A stretch of 64,000 bases of DNA from the NCBI GenBank assembly GCA_017416705.1, contig JAFQBG010000012.1:1-64000 (forward strand). Direction: 5' to 3'. This DNA is from Bacteroidaceae bacterium. Its GTDB lineage: Bacteria > Bacteroidota > Bacteroidia > Bacteroidales > Bacteroidaceae. Below are positions 52,802 to 62,230 of this stretch, piece by piece (the stretch's first letter is position 1; each line of letters starts with the position of its first letter). The notes beneath the pieces were generated by a model that saw nothing but the letters and a program-made list of their open reading frames with translations, was not told the origin of the DNA and did no database searches. The translations under genes and the position numbers were made by a program.

Positions 52802-54102
52802 GAACGTTGGATATAGGCATATTGCTGTCGCCGCAAGTACGGTTTTCTTTCCATGGAGGCTATGTCTGTTCGGGAGTAACATACAGTGCCGCCGACTTGT
52901 CCGCTGTTGTTGTGGGCGATGCCATTCGTTTCGCCGGCAGCGAGTACAAAAGAATACATTTCAGGCCATGCGACGAGAACGCGTTTTTCACATTGCACGA
53001 TGTCGTGATAGGGGTGAATTTTCATTGGGAGAGAACCCAACAGCAGAATTTTCATGGCGAACTGATATTATTTGTCGAGCAGGGGAAGATACGCGCAGTG
53101 AACAGGCTCGACGTCGAGACATATCTGAAAAGTGTCATTTCGTCGGAGATGTCGGCCGGTAGCTCCTTGGAGTTTTTGAAGGCACATACGGTTATATCGC
53201 GCAGTTGGCTCTATGCACAATTGTTGCGTGCCGATAAGAACAACTGCTCTGTGCTTGGCAGTGAGACACCCGACGAAATTATCCGTTGGTATGCACGCGA
53301 GGACCACACCACATTCGACCTGTGTGCCGACGACCATTGTCAGCGCTATCAAGGCATACCGCAAAAAGGAAACGACAGGGTGGAGCAGGCTGTTGCCGAA
53401 ACAGCCGGAATAGTTCTGACGCACGACGGAGTGGTTTGCGATGCTCGTTTCAGTAAATGCTGTGGTGGCATGACCGAGCGTTTTTCGGCTTGTTGGGAAA
53501 CGGTTGATATGCCCTATCTGCAAGCCTTCCGCGATGTGGCAGACAAAAACGGTTCTGTCGATTTAACAAACGAGGAAAATGCACGTGTGTGGATAGAAAC
53601 CTCGCCCGAGGCATTCTGCAATACCGCCGACAAGGCCATTTTAGAACAGGTGCTCAACGGCTACGACTTGGAGACAAACGACTTCTATCGTTGGCAGGTT
53701 AAATACGGCAGGCAGGAACTGTCGGAACTGGTGCGGGAGCGTTCAGGAATAGATTTCGGGCTCATCGAGGCGTTGCAGCCGGTGGAGCGTGCGGCGTCGG
53801 GACGCATTGTGCGTCTGCGGATAGTAGGCAGCAAGCGCACTGTCATCGTGGGCAAGGAACTGGAAATACGTCGTTGGCTGTCGCCGTCGCACCTGTATAG
53901 TTCTGCGTTTGTGGTAGATGTATGCGACGACGCCTCGACAGGCGAGCAATATTTTGTGCTTAAAGGAGCAGGCTGGGGGCATGGAGTGGGTCTTTGTCAG
54001 ATAGGCGCAGCCGTCATGGGTGCAAGAGGCTGTTCCTACACCGAAATATTATCCCATTACTATCCCAATACCGAACTATGCAATATAGAAAGCATAGTAT
54101 AA
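52798..54102 (+). CDS. SpoIID/LytB domain protein
   Basis: A 434-residue protein with SpoIID signatures: NRLDVETYLKSVISSEMSAGSSLEFLKAHTVISRSW (with the catalytic-type Glu), CCGGMTERFSACWE, and a C-terminal GAGWGHGVGLCQIGAAVMG with HYYPNTEL. SpoIID proteins are lytic transglycosylases that cleave denuded peptidoglycan. No signal peptide is visible at the N-terminus (MRTLDIGILLSPQVRF), which is odd for a wall enzyme and raises the question of export. It is translationally coupled to the glycosyltransferase-DUF4922 gene. Confidence 0.85.
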   Translation: MRTLDIGILLSPQVRFSFHGGYVCSGVTYSAADLSAVVVGDAIRFAGSEYKRIHFRPCDENAFFTLHDVVIGVNFHWERTQQQNFHGELILFVEQGKIRAVNRLDVETYLKSVISSEMSAGSSLEFLKAHTVISRSWLYAQLLRADKNNCSVLGSETPDEIIRWYAREDHTTFDLCADDHCQRYQGIPQKGNDRVEQAVAETAGIVLTHDGVVCDARFSKCCGGMTERFSACWETVDMPYLQAFRDVADKNGSVDLTNEENARVWIETSPEAFCNTADKAILEQVLNGYDLETNDFYRWQVKYGRQELSELVRERSGIDFGLIEALQPVERAASGRIVRLRIVGSKRTVIVGKELEIRRWLSPSHLYSSAFVVDVCDDASTGEQYFVLKGAGWGHGVGLCQIGAAVMGARGCSYTEILSHYYPNTELCNIESIV

Positions 54103-54133
54103 AAACGCTTTTAACCCCACAACGTAACGCGAT

Positions 54134-54706
54134 ATGTCAGCCAATTCGGTTAAATATAATTATCATATAGTGGTTGCCGACGACAATACAGCCCTTTTGC
54201 AAACCATGAAAGTGGTTCTGTCGAGCAAATTTACAAAGGTCGCCACAGTCAGCAACCCACAACTGATACAAGGCATTATGGGGCTTGGAAATGTCGATGT
54301 GGTGCTGCTCGATATGAATTTTTCGGCAAAAAACTTAGACGGCAGCGAGGGCCTTTTTTGGTTGAAACGCATAAAAGAACATGAGACGCCTCCAATTGTT
54401 ATAATGATAACCGCCTTCGGCGAAATAGATTTGGCAGTGGAATGTATGAAGTGCGGTGCCGATGATTTTATAACAAAACCATGGAACAACGACGAACTGG
54501 TGGCTAAAATAGTGTCGTCGATAGAGAAACGCCAACAAAAACAATCCCAAGCCGAACCGTCATCGAACGCCACGCTTGCCATGATAGAAAAAGAACGTAT
54601 AGCCGATACATTGCAGAAAGTAGGCAGGAACATGACAAAGGCTGCCGAGCTGTTGGGAATATCGCGTCGTACCCTATATAACAAAATAGAGAAATATGGG
54701 TTATAA
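54134..54706 (+). CDS. Response regulator with Fis-type DNA-binding domain, lacking AAA
   Basis: A 190-residue protein with a receiver domain (VVADDNTALL near residues 14-22, phospho-acceptor Asp60 in VVLLDMNF, MITAFGE, and Lys of DDFITKPW) and a C-terminal helix-turn-helix at about 150-189 (LQKVGRNMTKAAELLGISRRTLYNKIEKYGL) of the Fis/NtrC type. The central AAA sigma-54-activating domain of NtrC is absent, so it should act as a plain DNA-binding regulator. It overlaps the kinase gene by 11 bases. Confidence 0.93.
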   Translation: MSANSVKYNYHIVVADDNTALLQTMKVVLSSKFTKVATVSNPQLIQGIMGLGNVDVVLLDMNFSAKNLDGSEGLFWLKRIKEHETPPIVIMITAFGEIDLAVECMKCGADDFITKPWNNDELVAKIVSSIEKRQQKQSQAEPSSNATLAMIEKERIADTLQKVGRNMTKAAELLGISRRTLYNKIEKYGL

Positions 54707-55688
54707 ATATTACAGTATATGCCTGCTGTTATACATAGCGGGCCTTGTGCTCGATGCCGCGGCAATAACATTGTGCATAGTGCAGAATGTACGCCTGTAC
54801 ATAACAACGCTGTTGTTGCTGCTGTTTCTGTATATGGCATATCGTTTATACAAGCTCCTACGCTATCCCCATGATATAATAGATATGTTTTTACTATCCT
54901 TGCGTTGTGGCGACAGGACAATGCGTATGCCCTCTACAAACGACCGATACATGGGCGCATTGCAGAAAAACATCAATTCCATAATACGGCTATATCAGAA
55001 AAACAAGAACGAAACAGAAATCAAAAAGAACCTGTACGACAATATTTTGCGCACCATGACACACGAAATGCGCAACACCCTCACCCCCATAATATCCCTT
55101 TCGGACTACTATGTGAAGAATTGTGACAATACCACCCCTGCCGATGATATAAAAAATGGCTTGACCATAATAAACAGTCAGAGCAAAAGCCTTAAAAAAT
55201 TCCTCGATTCGTATCATACATTCATAGAATTGCCCCATCCCGAGATAGAAAAAATTCACATACCCGAACTCTTTGGGCACATAGAACAGCTGCTGCGCAA
55301 CGAACCCGGTGCCGATAAAATAAAAATATTCTACACCAATATATCTGTCCATGCCGACCAAGTGCAGTTGCGCCAACTGCTTGTGAACATACTGCATAAT
55401 GCGCTATACGCCATACAAGGATACGACGATGGCGAAATAGAACTCCGTGCAACGCAGAGCGAAAAGCATACCGTTATAACCGTCACCGACAACGGCTGTG
55501 GCATCCCACAAACTAAAATCGAGGATATATTCACCCCATTCTACACCACGCGTCACGATGGCACGGGGATTGGGCTAAGCCTGTGTCGCCAGATAATGAT
55601 GCTGCACGACGGCGACATAACAGTGGAGAGTAATCCCGACAGTAGATACACCTCGTTCTCCATGACATTCCCCTTCTATTTTATGTGA
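54696..55688 (+). CDS. Two-transmembrane sensor histidine kinase
   Basis: A 330-residue kinase with two N-terminal membrane helices (about 7-29 and 34-50) and almost no periplasmic loop, so the signal is probably intramembrane or cytoplasmic. The H-box is TMTHEMRNTLTP (His123), the N-box LVNILHNALYAI, G1 DNGCGIP and G2 GTGIGLSLC. It pairs with the overlapping response regulator. This kinase/Fis-regulator type commonly accompanies ABC efflux genes in Bacteroidetes, and such genes lie 4 kb downstream. Confidence 0.93.
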   Translation: MGYKYYSICLLLYIAGLVLDAAAITLCIVQNVRLYITTLLLLLFLYMAYRLYKLLRYPHDIIDMFLLSLRCGDRTMRMPSTNDRYMGALQKNINSIIRLYQKNKNETEIKKNLYDNILRTMTHEMRNTLTPIISLSDYYVKNCDNTTPADDIKNGLTIINSQSKSLKKFLDSYHTFIELPHPEIEKIHIPELFGHIEQLLRNEPGADKIKIFYTNISVHADQVQLRQLLVNILHNALYAIQGYDDGEIELRATQSEKHTVITVTDNGCGIPQTKIEDIFTPFYTTRHDGTGIGLSLCRQIMMLHDGDITVESNPDSRYTSFSMTFPFYFM

Positions 55689-55798
55689 TAAATAACAATA
55701 GTGGCAGAAAAAAATATTCAATTTTGCTTTTTTCAATAAATTTATGTTAATTCGCAATGTGAATGTACATAACATAGGAATAACAAAAAAATAACACC

Positions 55799-56959
55799 AT
55801 GATGATGAACATACCAACCGAGTACGACGAAATTCGTCCGTATATGCCACACGAACTTCCTGCTGTGTTCGAGGAACTCATTGCCGATGAGGAGTTTAAA
55901 GCAGCTATGGCGCATGCCTTCGCACAGATACCGTTCGAGAACATTGCCGCACTCATGCGCAGCAGCAAAAGCAATCTGGATTTTCAAAAAGCCCTTGTCT
56001 ATCCGTTCCTGCGCGGGTTGCTCAAAAAACTCAGTTCGGGAATATCGCTCAGCTACGAAAACAAAGAACACATGCGTTCGGCTTTGTGCATATCCAATCA
56101 TCGCGACATTATATTGGATTCCGCTCTCTTGTGCATACTTATGGTGGACGAGACAGACAATACGGTGGAGATAGCCATTGGCGACAATCTGCTCATTCGT
56201 CCATGGATAAAGAAACTTGTCAGGGTGAACCGCAGTTTCATTGTTCAACGTTCGGCGTCGATACGCGAAATGCTGGCTTCGTCGAAACGTCTGTCGTCGT
56301 ACATACACCATGCAGTGACTGAACGTAAACAACCGGTGTGGATAGCTCAACGCGAGGGGCGTGCAAAGGATTCCAACGACACAACCCAAGAGGGGCTCAT
56401 TAAAATGCTCTCCATGTACAGCAACGACGACATTCTGGATGCCTTGTCGGAACTGAATATAGCACCCACCACCATATCGTACGAGTTCGACCCCTGCGAC
56501 TATCTGAAAGCAAAGGAGTTCCAGCAAAAACGCGACAACCCCGAGCATAAAAAGTCGCCCATGGACGACCTCATAAACATGCAGACAGGCTTGTATGGCT
56601 ACAAAGGAGCTATACACTATCATATAGCCGATGTGCTCAACGACAAGATAGCCGCAATGGACAGGTCGCTCACCAAGAACGAGAAAACAGCGGCAGTGGC
56701 ACGTCTTATCGACTCCACGATACACAAAAACTATCGTCTGTGGCCAGTAAACTACTATTTCTATGAACTGCTCACAGGCGACACATCCTATGCCAACATG
56801 TACACCGCCGAGGATAAAGCCAAGCTCGATGCCTATCTGGCAGGACAAATATCCAAGGTGGACCTTCCCAACCGCGACGACAGCTACATACGTTCCAAAA
56901 TATTGGAAATGTATGCCAACCCCATGATAAATTACATAAAAGCAAATAAAGAGCAATGA
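55799..56959 (+). CDS. Lysophospholipid/glycerol-phosphate acyltransferase-like protein
   Basis: A 386-residue protein with the acyltransferase motif SNHRDIILDSAL (about 99-110), a GDNLLIRPWIKKLVRVNRSFIVQR segment, and WIAQREGRAKDSND in place of the PEG/EGTR motif. This places it with the PlsB/PlsC-like superfamily (Bacteroidetes 1-acyl-glycerol-3-phosphate type). The C-terminal 200 residues have no assigned domain. It carries no clear membrane helix. It is followed by a strong terminator. Confidence 0.78.
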   Translation: MMMNIPTEYDEIRPYMPHELPAVFEELIADEEFKAAMAHAFAQIPFENIAALMRSSKSNLDFQKALVYPFLRGLLKKLSSGISLSYENKEHMRSALCISNHRDIILDSALLCILMVDETDNTVEIAIGDNLLIRPWIKKLVRVNRSFIVQRSASIREMLASSKRLSSYIHHAVTERKQPVWIAQREGRAKDSNDTTQEGLIKMLSMYSNDDILDALSELNIAPTTISYEFDPCDYLKAKEFQQKRDNPEHKKSPMDDLINMQTGLYGYKGAIHYHIADVLNDKIAAMDRSLTKNEKTAAVARLIDSTIHKNYRLWPVNYYFYELLTGDTSYANMYTAEDKAKLDAYLAGQISKVDLPNRDDSYIRSKILEMYANPMINYIKANKEQ

Positions 56960-57052
56960 ACAAAAAGACCGTAGAATTCTTTATAAATAATATTCTTATG
57001 TTCTACGGTCTCTTTGACGATGAATATGGCGATGAATTTATAGCGACCGTAA

Positions 57053-57088
57053 GTGTGCCGAGAGAATTTTCTCTCTGCACACACTTTT
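57053..57088 (+). terminator. Terminator of the acyltransferase gene
   Basis: GTGTGC (57053-57058) with GAGAGAA (57060-57066) pairs with TTCTCTC (57069-57075) and GCACAC (57077-57082) around a 2-base loop with one mismatch, followed by six T. A second inverted repeat (AGACCGTAGAA / TTCTACGGTCT) begins near 56978, within an open frame of no coding character. Confidence 0.75.
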
Positions 57089-57105
57089 TTCTGAGTAAAT
57101 TAGTT

Positions 57106-57113
57106 TATCTTCG
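57106..57113 (+). promoter_or_regulatory. -7 element for the outer-membrane protein gene
   Basis: TATCTTCG, 38 bases before the ATG at 57151. No clear -33 element. Confidence 0.4.
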
Positions 57114-57150
57114 CGCATTATTTGTAAATAACACAAACAAAAAATAAAAA

Positions 57151-58179
57151 ATGAAAAAATTATTCTTGATAGGACTGCTCGCTTTTATATGCACAGCCCT
57201 TTATGCTCAGAACGACCTAATCAATCTTCGTTTGGAGGCTCGTGCCGATTATCAACGTGAATATATAGATGGCGACGACGTCGAAGATAATTGCGGATTC
57301 GATGGCAAGTTCCTTAATATTCGCATGGACGGACACATAGGGCAGGGCTTCAGCTACTCCTATCGACAGCGTTTGAACAAAGCAAATAAGGACCAGAGTT
57401 TTTTCGACGCAACCGATTGGATATACCTTACATATACCAAAAATAATTGGAGTCTGTCGGCAGGAAAACTTGTGGTGGGAATAGGTGGCTATGAATATGA
57501 CCGCGCCCCCATCGACCTCTATTTCTGTTCGGAGTATTGGCACAATATCCCTTGCTATCAGTTCGGTGTCAGTGGAGCATATACCACCGACAGCGGCAAC
57601 GATAAGTTCATGGTTCAATTCTGCGAAAGTCCTTTCATGGGCGAGCTGAGCGATATGTATTCCTATAATATAATGTGGTATGGCTCGCATGGTTGGTTCA
57701 ATACCATATACTCGGTTAACCTTATAGAATATGCCCCATGCAAATACATAAGCTACATAGCCCTTGGCAACAAATTCAACATGGGCAATATGTCGCTGGA
57801 ACTCGATTTTATGAATCGTGCAGCGTCGGGACAGACTTTTATCGGCAAAAATATATCGGTGGTGGGCGAACTGTCGTGGCGTCCCAATAAAAAACTAAAT
57901 ATATTCGGCAAGGTGTCATACGATGTCAACGACACCGAGTCGGCTGCCGACCTATGCGTGTTGCCCGGAACCGAGATAACACGTGTGGGGGCAGGCGTGG
58001 AATACTTCCCGTTGAAAGACGCGGTGAACGATGTGCGCATACATGCAAGTGGCAGTTATACATTTGGTGACAATGGCAATGTGGCAGGTGCGTTGCTCGA
58101 CAAACAGACATTCCTAAATGTGGGTGTCACTTGGAGAATGGATGTAATGAAATTAGGAAAACAGATGCTGTCTAAGTAA
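57151..58179 (+). CDS. Outer-membrane beta-barrel (porin-like) protein
   Basis: A 342-residue protein with a signal peptide (1-19, LYA-Q) and a series of alternating amphipathic beta strands rich in Tyr, Trp and Phe (YSYRQRLNKA, WIYLTYTKNNWSLSAGKLVVG, YNIMWYGSHGWFNTIYS, KLNIFGKVSYDV). The last strand is NVGVTWRMDVMK. The AGKLVVGIGGYEYDRAP region resembles the GK...GxxEYxRxP of phosphate- and sugar-selective porins. The barrel class is fairly sure, the solute unknown. It is 17 bases upstream of a GATE-domain membrane protein. Confidence 0.82.
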   Translation: MKKLFLIGLLAFICTALYAQNDLINLRLEARADYQREYIDGDDVEDNCGFDGKFLNIRMDGHIGQGFSYSYRQRLNKANKDQSFFDATDWIYLTYTKNNWSLSAGKLVVGIGGYEYDRAPIDLYFCSEYWHNIPCYQFGVSGAYTTDSGNDKFMVQFCESPFMGELSDMYSYNIMWYGSHGWFNTIYSVNLIEYAPCKYISYIALGNKFNMGNMSLELDFMNRAASGQTFIGKNISVVGELSWRPNKKLNIFGKVSYDVNDTESAADLCVLPGTEITRVGAGVEYFPLKDAVNDVRIHASGSYTFGDNGNVAGALLDKQTFLNVGVTWRMDVMKLGKQMLSK

Positions 58180-58196
58180 ACATAAACTGCGTTGTC

Positions 58197-59342
58197 ATGA
58201 AAAATCCATTGTACAAATTTTATAAAGGCATCCCACAGGGTATAATATGCCTTGTAATAGTTTTTGGAATATTTGCATATATAGCATCGCAGATGGGCAC
58301 ACCCAACATGCTTAATACCATAATGAACACAGCCCACGACCTGTTGCTAAACACCGTTTTCTATCTGATGGCAATATGTGTCATAACAGGGGCTTTGGGC
58401 CGTCTGTTCGTGGAGTTCGGCGTGGTGAACCTGTTAGAGAAAATACTCCGTCCGTTGATGAAACCGCTGTTCAATATGCCGGGAGTGGCATCCTTGGGTG
58501 CGGTGCTTACATTCCTGTCCGATAATCCCGCAATAATATCGTTGGCGCAGGACAAACGTTTCAGCGTCTATTTCAAAAAATATCAATTTATATCGCTCAC
58601 CAATTTCGGTACAGCCTTTGGCATGGGGCTTTTGGTCATTGTATTCATGGTGGGGCAAGGGTTCTATGCTGCGCCGTTCATTGGGCTTTTTGGCGCGGTG
58701 TGCGGCTGTATTGCATCGACCCGCATCATGCAATATTTCGTTGTGAAGAATTTTCCTGCCTATGAACACGAGTCGGCAGCTACCACCGAGGAATTGCAAC
58801 AAGAGAAAGAGAAGGAAATAAAAAAATCGCTCTTTCAAAGAATTCTGGACTCGCTGCTCGATGGCGGACGCACCGGCGTCGATGTCGGAATAGCCATTAT
58901 ACCCGGTGTGCTCATCATATCGACAATGGTCATGCTGCTCACATTCGGGCCTGCCGCGTCGGGCAATTTCACCGGTGCCGCCTACGAAGGCGTCGAACTG
59001 TTGCCTTGGTTGGGTGAGAAACTCGGTTTTATATTCGAATTCCTGTTTGGTTTCACCGACCCACACCTGATAGCGTTTCCCATAACAGCCTTGGGTGCAG
59101 TGGGGGCAGCCTTGGGGCTTGTGCCTAACTTCATTTCGGCAGGATGGGTCGATGGAAATGCTATCGCTGTGTTCACAGCCATAGGCATGTGTTGGAGCGG
59201 TTATCTGAGTACCCACACCGCCATGCTCGACACATTGGGCTATCGCGAACTTACATCCAAAGCCATATTGGCGCATACAATAGGTGGTTTTGTGGCTGCC
59301 ATTGTTGCTCATTGGTGCTATGTGCTATATACAATAATATAG
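58197..59342 (+). CDS. Nucleoside-recognition (GATE) domain membrane protein
   Basis: A 381-residue polytopic protein of the CD0519/CD1768 type related to SpmA/SpmB. GATE-like segments are LGAVLTFLSDNPAIISLAQDKRF and TNFGTAFGMGLL near 105-160, and GVDVGIAIIPGVLIISTMVMLLTFGP with GAALGLVPNFISAGW later. The transported solute is not established for this family. A charged 30-residue stretch (EEQQEKEKEIKKSL-like) separates the two membrane halves. The close upstream barrel gene suggests outer and inner membrane parts of one uptake path. Confidence 0.8.
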   Translation: MKNPLYKFYKGIPQGIICLVIVFGIFAYIASQMGTPNMLNTIMNTAHDLLLNTVFYLMAICVITGALGRLFVEFGVVNLLEKILRPLMKPLFNMPGVASLGAVLTFLSDNPAIISLAQDKRFSVYFKKYQFISLTNFGTAFGMGLLVIVFMVGQGFYAAPFIGLFGAVCGCIASTRIMQYFVVKNFPAYEHESAATTEELQQEKEKEIKKSLFQRILDSLLDGGRTGVDVGIAIIPGVLIISTMVMLLTFGPAASGNFTGAAYEGVELLPWLGEKLGFIFEFLFGFTDPHLIAFPITALGAVGAALGLVPNFISAGWVDGNAIAVFTAIGMCWSGYLSTHTAMLDTLGYRELTSKAILAHTIGGFVAAIVAHWCYVLYTII

Positions 59343-59482
59343 TCGCTCGCAGGCAGTGTGCAAAAAATGCACAATTTTGCCCCCGAAACGGCTGTTTAAC
59401 ATTTTTTTCTTGCCGAATTATTCTTTTGATTATTATTTCGTGTGCAAAACGATATTCATAAAAATTGTACACCCGAAATAAA

Positions 59483-60949
59483 ATGAGCAGAATAGTATCG
59501 GCATTAATTTTTCTATCTATCGCGTTTGCCGTAGAAGCGCAAACGCAACTGTCGTTGCAACAAGCTATCGACATAGCCACAGGCAGTTCCTATGCCGCCC
59601 GAATGGCCGATTTTTCTTTCCTAAGCGACTATTGGAATTACAGGCAGTATAAGGCCATGTGGTTGCCTTCGCTCAATGTGCAGGGTACGTTGGGCAACTA
59701 CAATCGTTCTACGGTGGAGACACGCGATTACGAAACGGGCCATGTATCCTATGTCGATAATAATTCTCTGTATAATAATCTGTCGCTCTCTATCAATCAA
59801 AATCTGCCATGGGCCGACGGCAGATTGTCGCTTAGTTCCGACATATCCCGTTTGGACCAATTCTATTATAACCAAAAAACATATAACACCGTACCATTCC
59901 TCTTGCATTACAACCAACCGCTGCGCAGGTACAGCAGCATGCAATGGAGGCGCAGGATAGCCCCTTTGCAATTTGAATATGCCAAACGCAACTATCTCGA
60001 AACCATGCAAGGCATCATAATAAATGTGACGACATACTATTTCGATGCTCTTGCTGCTCAATCCAATCTAAAACAGAGCGAAGCAAAATATAAGGACCTA
60101 TCTACTTTGTACGCAAAAACAATTAAACGAATGGAGCTGGGTTTGGTCACCAAGGACCAGATGCTGCAACTTGAACTATCCATGCTTAATGCCAAAATGA
60201 GCATCGGATACAACCGTTTGTCGTTGGAGAACCGGTTGTTCATTCTATTCTCCTACCTGCATATGCCCGATTACAAAAATATACAATTATTGACGCCTGT
60301 ATCCCTTCCCGATATATCGGTGAATGTAGCCGATGTAATAAACAAAGCCTACAATAACTCCACGCACTCCATTGGGCAGCGTATAAATCTGCTGAATGCC
60401 GAACAGCATCTGGCACAGACAAAAGCCGATAACGGTTTGCAAATCAGCTTGCAGGCGCAGGTGGGGCTTCGTCAGTCGGCCGATGGCTTGAAAAAGGCAT
60501 ACCACCGTTTAAAGGACAACGAGGTGGTGGGTATTACTTTCAGCCTGCCCATATACGACTGGGGGCTTGGCCGAGGCAAAAAACGAATGGCGCAGGCACA
60601 GCTGGAACTTGTGCGAATACAAGCCGATAGAAACGACGTGGAATTCGAACAGGATATTCGCACCAAGGTGCTCTATTTCAATAACCAAGCCGAACAATGT
60701 AAAATATCGCGTCGTGCCCTCGAAATAGCCGAGGAAACCTATCGCATGGCATATAAACGCTACGAAAACGGTGCGCTCAGTGTCACCGACCTGAACATAG
60801 CCAATACCGAGCTCGAAAATGCCCAAGCAAAATATCTGTCACAGTTAAGCGGCTATTGGACATACTATTATGATATTCAGCGCATTACCCTTTACGATTA
60901 TATAAACGATAAAAACATAGATTACGACTTCGACGAAATATTAAAATAG
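59483..60949 (+). CDS. TolC-family outer-membrane efflux protein
   Basis: A 488-residue protein with a signal peptide (1-19, VEA-Q), starting at ATG 59483 in preference to a TTG six codons upstream. It begins LSLQQAIDIATGSSYAA, the usual TolC opening, and has the paired long helices (EAKYKDLSTLYAKTIKRMELGLVTKDQMLQLELSMLNAKM; QIRTK-like ... EIAEETYRMAYKRYENGALSVTDLNIANTELENAQAKYLS) of the periplasmic tunnel. It is the first gene of a TolC-adaptor-ABC-permease run, with 2 bases to the adaptor gene. Confidence 0.93.
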   Translation: MSRIVSALIFLSIAFAVEAQTQLSLQQAIDIATGSSYAARMADFSFLSDYWNYRQYKAMWLPSLNVQGTLGNYNRSTVETRDYETGHVSYVDNNSLYNNLSLSINQNLPWADGRLSLSSDISRLDQFYYNQKTYNTVPFLLHYNQPLRRYSSMQWRRRIAPLQFEYAKRNYLETMQGIIINVTTYYFDALAAQSNLKQSEAKYKDLSTLYAKTIKRMELGLVTKDQMLQLELSMLNAKMSIGYNRLSLENRLFILFSYLHMPDYKNIQLLTPVSLPDISVNVADVINKAYNNSTHSIGQRINLLNAEQHLAQTKADNGLQISLQAQVGLRQSADGLKKAYHRLKDNEVVGITFSLPIYDWGLGRGKKRMAQAQLELVRIQADRNDVEFEQDIRTKVLYFNNQAEQCKISRRALEIAEETYRMAYKRYENGALSVTDLNIANTELENAQAKYLSQLSGYWTYYYDIQRITLYDYINDKNIDYDFDEILK

Positions 60950-60951
60950 TT

Positions 60952-62208
60952 ATGGACAGGGTCATAGAACAAAAAACAAAATTTAGGAAAAAACATATCA
61001 GCTATGCTATTGCCGGCGTGCTGTTTATGTTGCTCTTTGGTACGCTCCTATTTAATAGCCGAAGCGCATCCATGCATGTACAATCTCGCAATATAATAGT
61101 GGCACAGGCCCGACAAGGGGTTTTCCACGACTATATACGCCTAAGTGGCAACGTAAAGCCCAAAACAACCATTCTGCTGACAGCCCTCGAAAGCGGTATC
61201 GTGGAGCAGCGTCTGGTGAATAGCGGAGCCTTTGTCAAAAAAGGCGACACGCTGATGATACTGCGCAACAACAATCTGCAAAAAGAGGTTTACGATGCCG
61301 AGTCGCAATACATGGAGAAACAAAACAGCAACCGCGATGCCGTTATTGCCTTGCACAAGGAGAAGCTTGCCATGCAACAGCAGCATCTGTCGGCCAAGAT
61401 AGAAGCCAGCCGCTCAAAACGCTCCTTTGAGCAGCAAAAATCGCTCTACGCCGATGGACTGACAACGCGCGAGGAGTATCTGCGTGCCAAAGAAAACTAT
61501 GAGCTGGCCCATTCCAATCTGCAATTGTTGCAGGAGCGTTTGCAGCAAGATTCGCTGTACAGGGAACTACAACATATAAAAATGACGCAGTCGGTCGATA
61601 ATATGAGTAAAAATTTGGAGCTTGCGCATCGACGTGTCGATAATCTGCACGTACGTGCCACGCACGATGGCCAGCTTGCCTCGTTCGATGCGCAGTTGGG
61701 GCAGAACATATCCGAAGGCTCGGTGCTGGGTGTCATAAACGTTCTGGACGACTACAAAATACAGGTGCAGATAGACGAACGCTACATAGACAGGGTGACG
61801 ACAGGCCTTTCGGGTGTGCTGGAACGCAAAGAGAAAAACTACGATGTGACAATAGCCACCGTCTATCCCGACGTTAAAGAGGGGCAGTTCAGGGCCGATT
61901 TTATATTCACATCGGCTGTCCCCGAAAATATAAGGGTGGGTCAGACATACTATCTGAATTTGGAGCTTGGTGAACCGGTCCAAGCCATATTGCTTCCGCG
62001 CGGTGCTTTTTTTGCTTCGGTGGGTGGTAAATACGTCTATGTTCTTTCGCCCGACGGCAGCAAGGCGGTGCGTCGTCCCATAAAAATAGCTCGTCAGAAT
62101 GTAGAGTATTACGAGGTTGTCGAGGGGCTTGAACAGGGCGAGCAGGTTATAATATCGTCGTACGACCCCTTTGGCGAGTGCGAAACACTTATAATAGACC
62201 GAAAATAA
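60952..62208 (+). CDS. Periplasmic adaptor (HlyD/MacA-type membrane fusion protein)
   Basis: A 418-residue protein with one N-terminal membrane helix (about 17-35, YAIAGVLFMLLFGTLLF). A lipoyl half-motif (VKPKTTILLTALESGIVEQRLVNSGAFVKKGDTLMIL) precedes a long coiled coil (about 115-220) and the second half-motif (ATHDGQLASFDAQLGQNISEGSVLGVI). The C-terminal part is a beta-barrel and membrane-proximal domain (LLPRGAFFASVGGKYVYVL). It bridges the TolC protein and the ABC permease. Confidence 0.93.
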   Translation: MDRVIEQKTKFRKKHISYAIAGVLFMLLFGTLLFNSRSASMHVQSRNIIVAQARQGVFHDYIRLSGNVKPKTTILLTALESGIVEQRLVNSGAFVKKGDTLMILRNNNLQKEVYDAESQYMEKQNSNRDAVIALHKEKLAMQQQHLSAKIEASRSKRSFEQQKSLYADGLTTREEYLRAKENYELAHSNLQLLQERLQQDSLYRELQHIKMTQSVDNMSKNLELAHRRVDNLHVRATHDGQLASFDAQLGQNISEGSVLGVINVLDDYKIQVQIDERYIDRVTTGLSGVLERKEKNYDVTIATVYPDVKEGQFRADFIFTSAVPENIRVGQTYYLNLELGEPVQAILLPRGAFFASVGGKYVYVLSPDGSKAVRRPIKIARQNVEYYEVVEGLEQGEQVIISSYDPFGECETLIIDRK

Positions 62209-62230
62209 CAACAAAATATTATTTACGATT

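Noticed and set aside
54134-54706. Response regulator as a sigma-54 activator, given rpoN in the window
   Set aside because: It has the Fis-type helix-turn-helix but no AAA domain with a GAFTGA motif, so direct sigma-54 activation is not supported.
56956-57147. 63-codon ORF overlapping the acyltransferase stop
   Set aside because: It spans two inverted repeats, one of them a clear terminator, and the next gene's promoter, so it is more likely untranslated.
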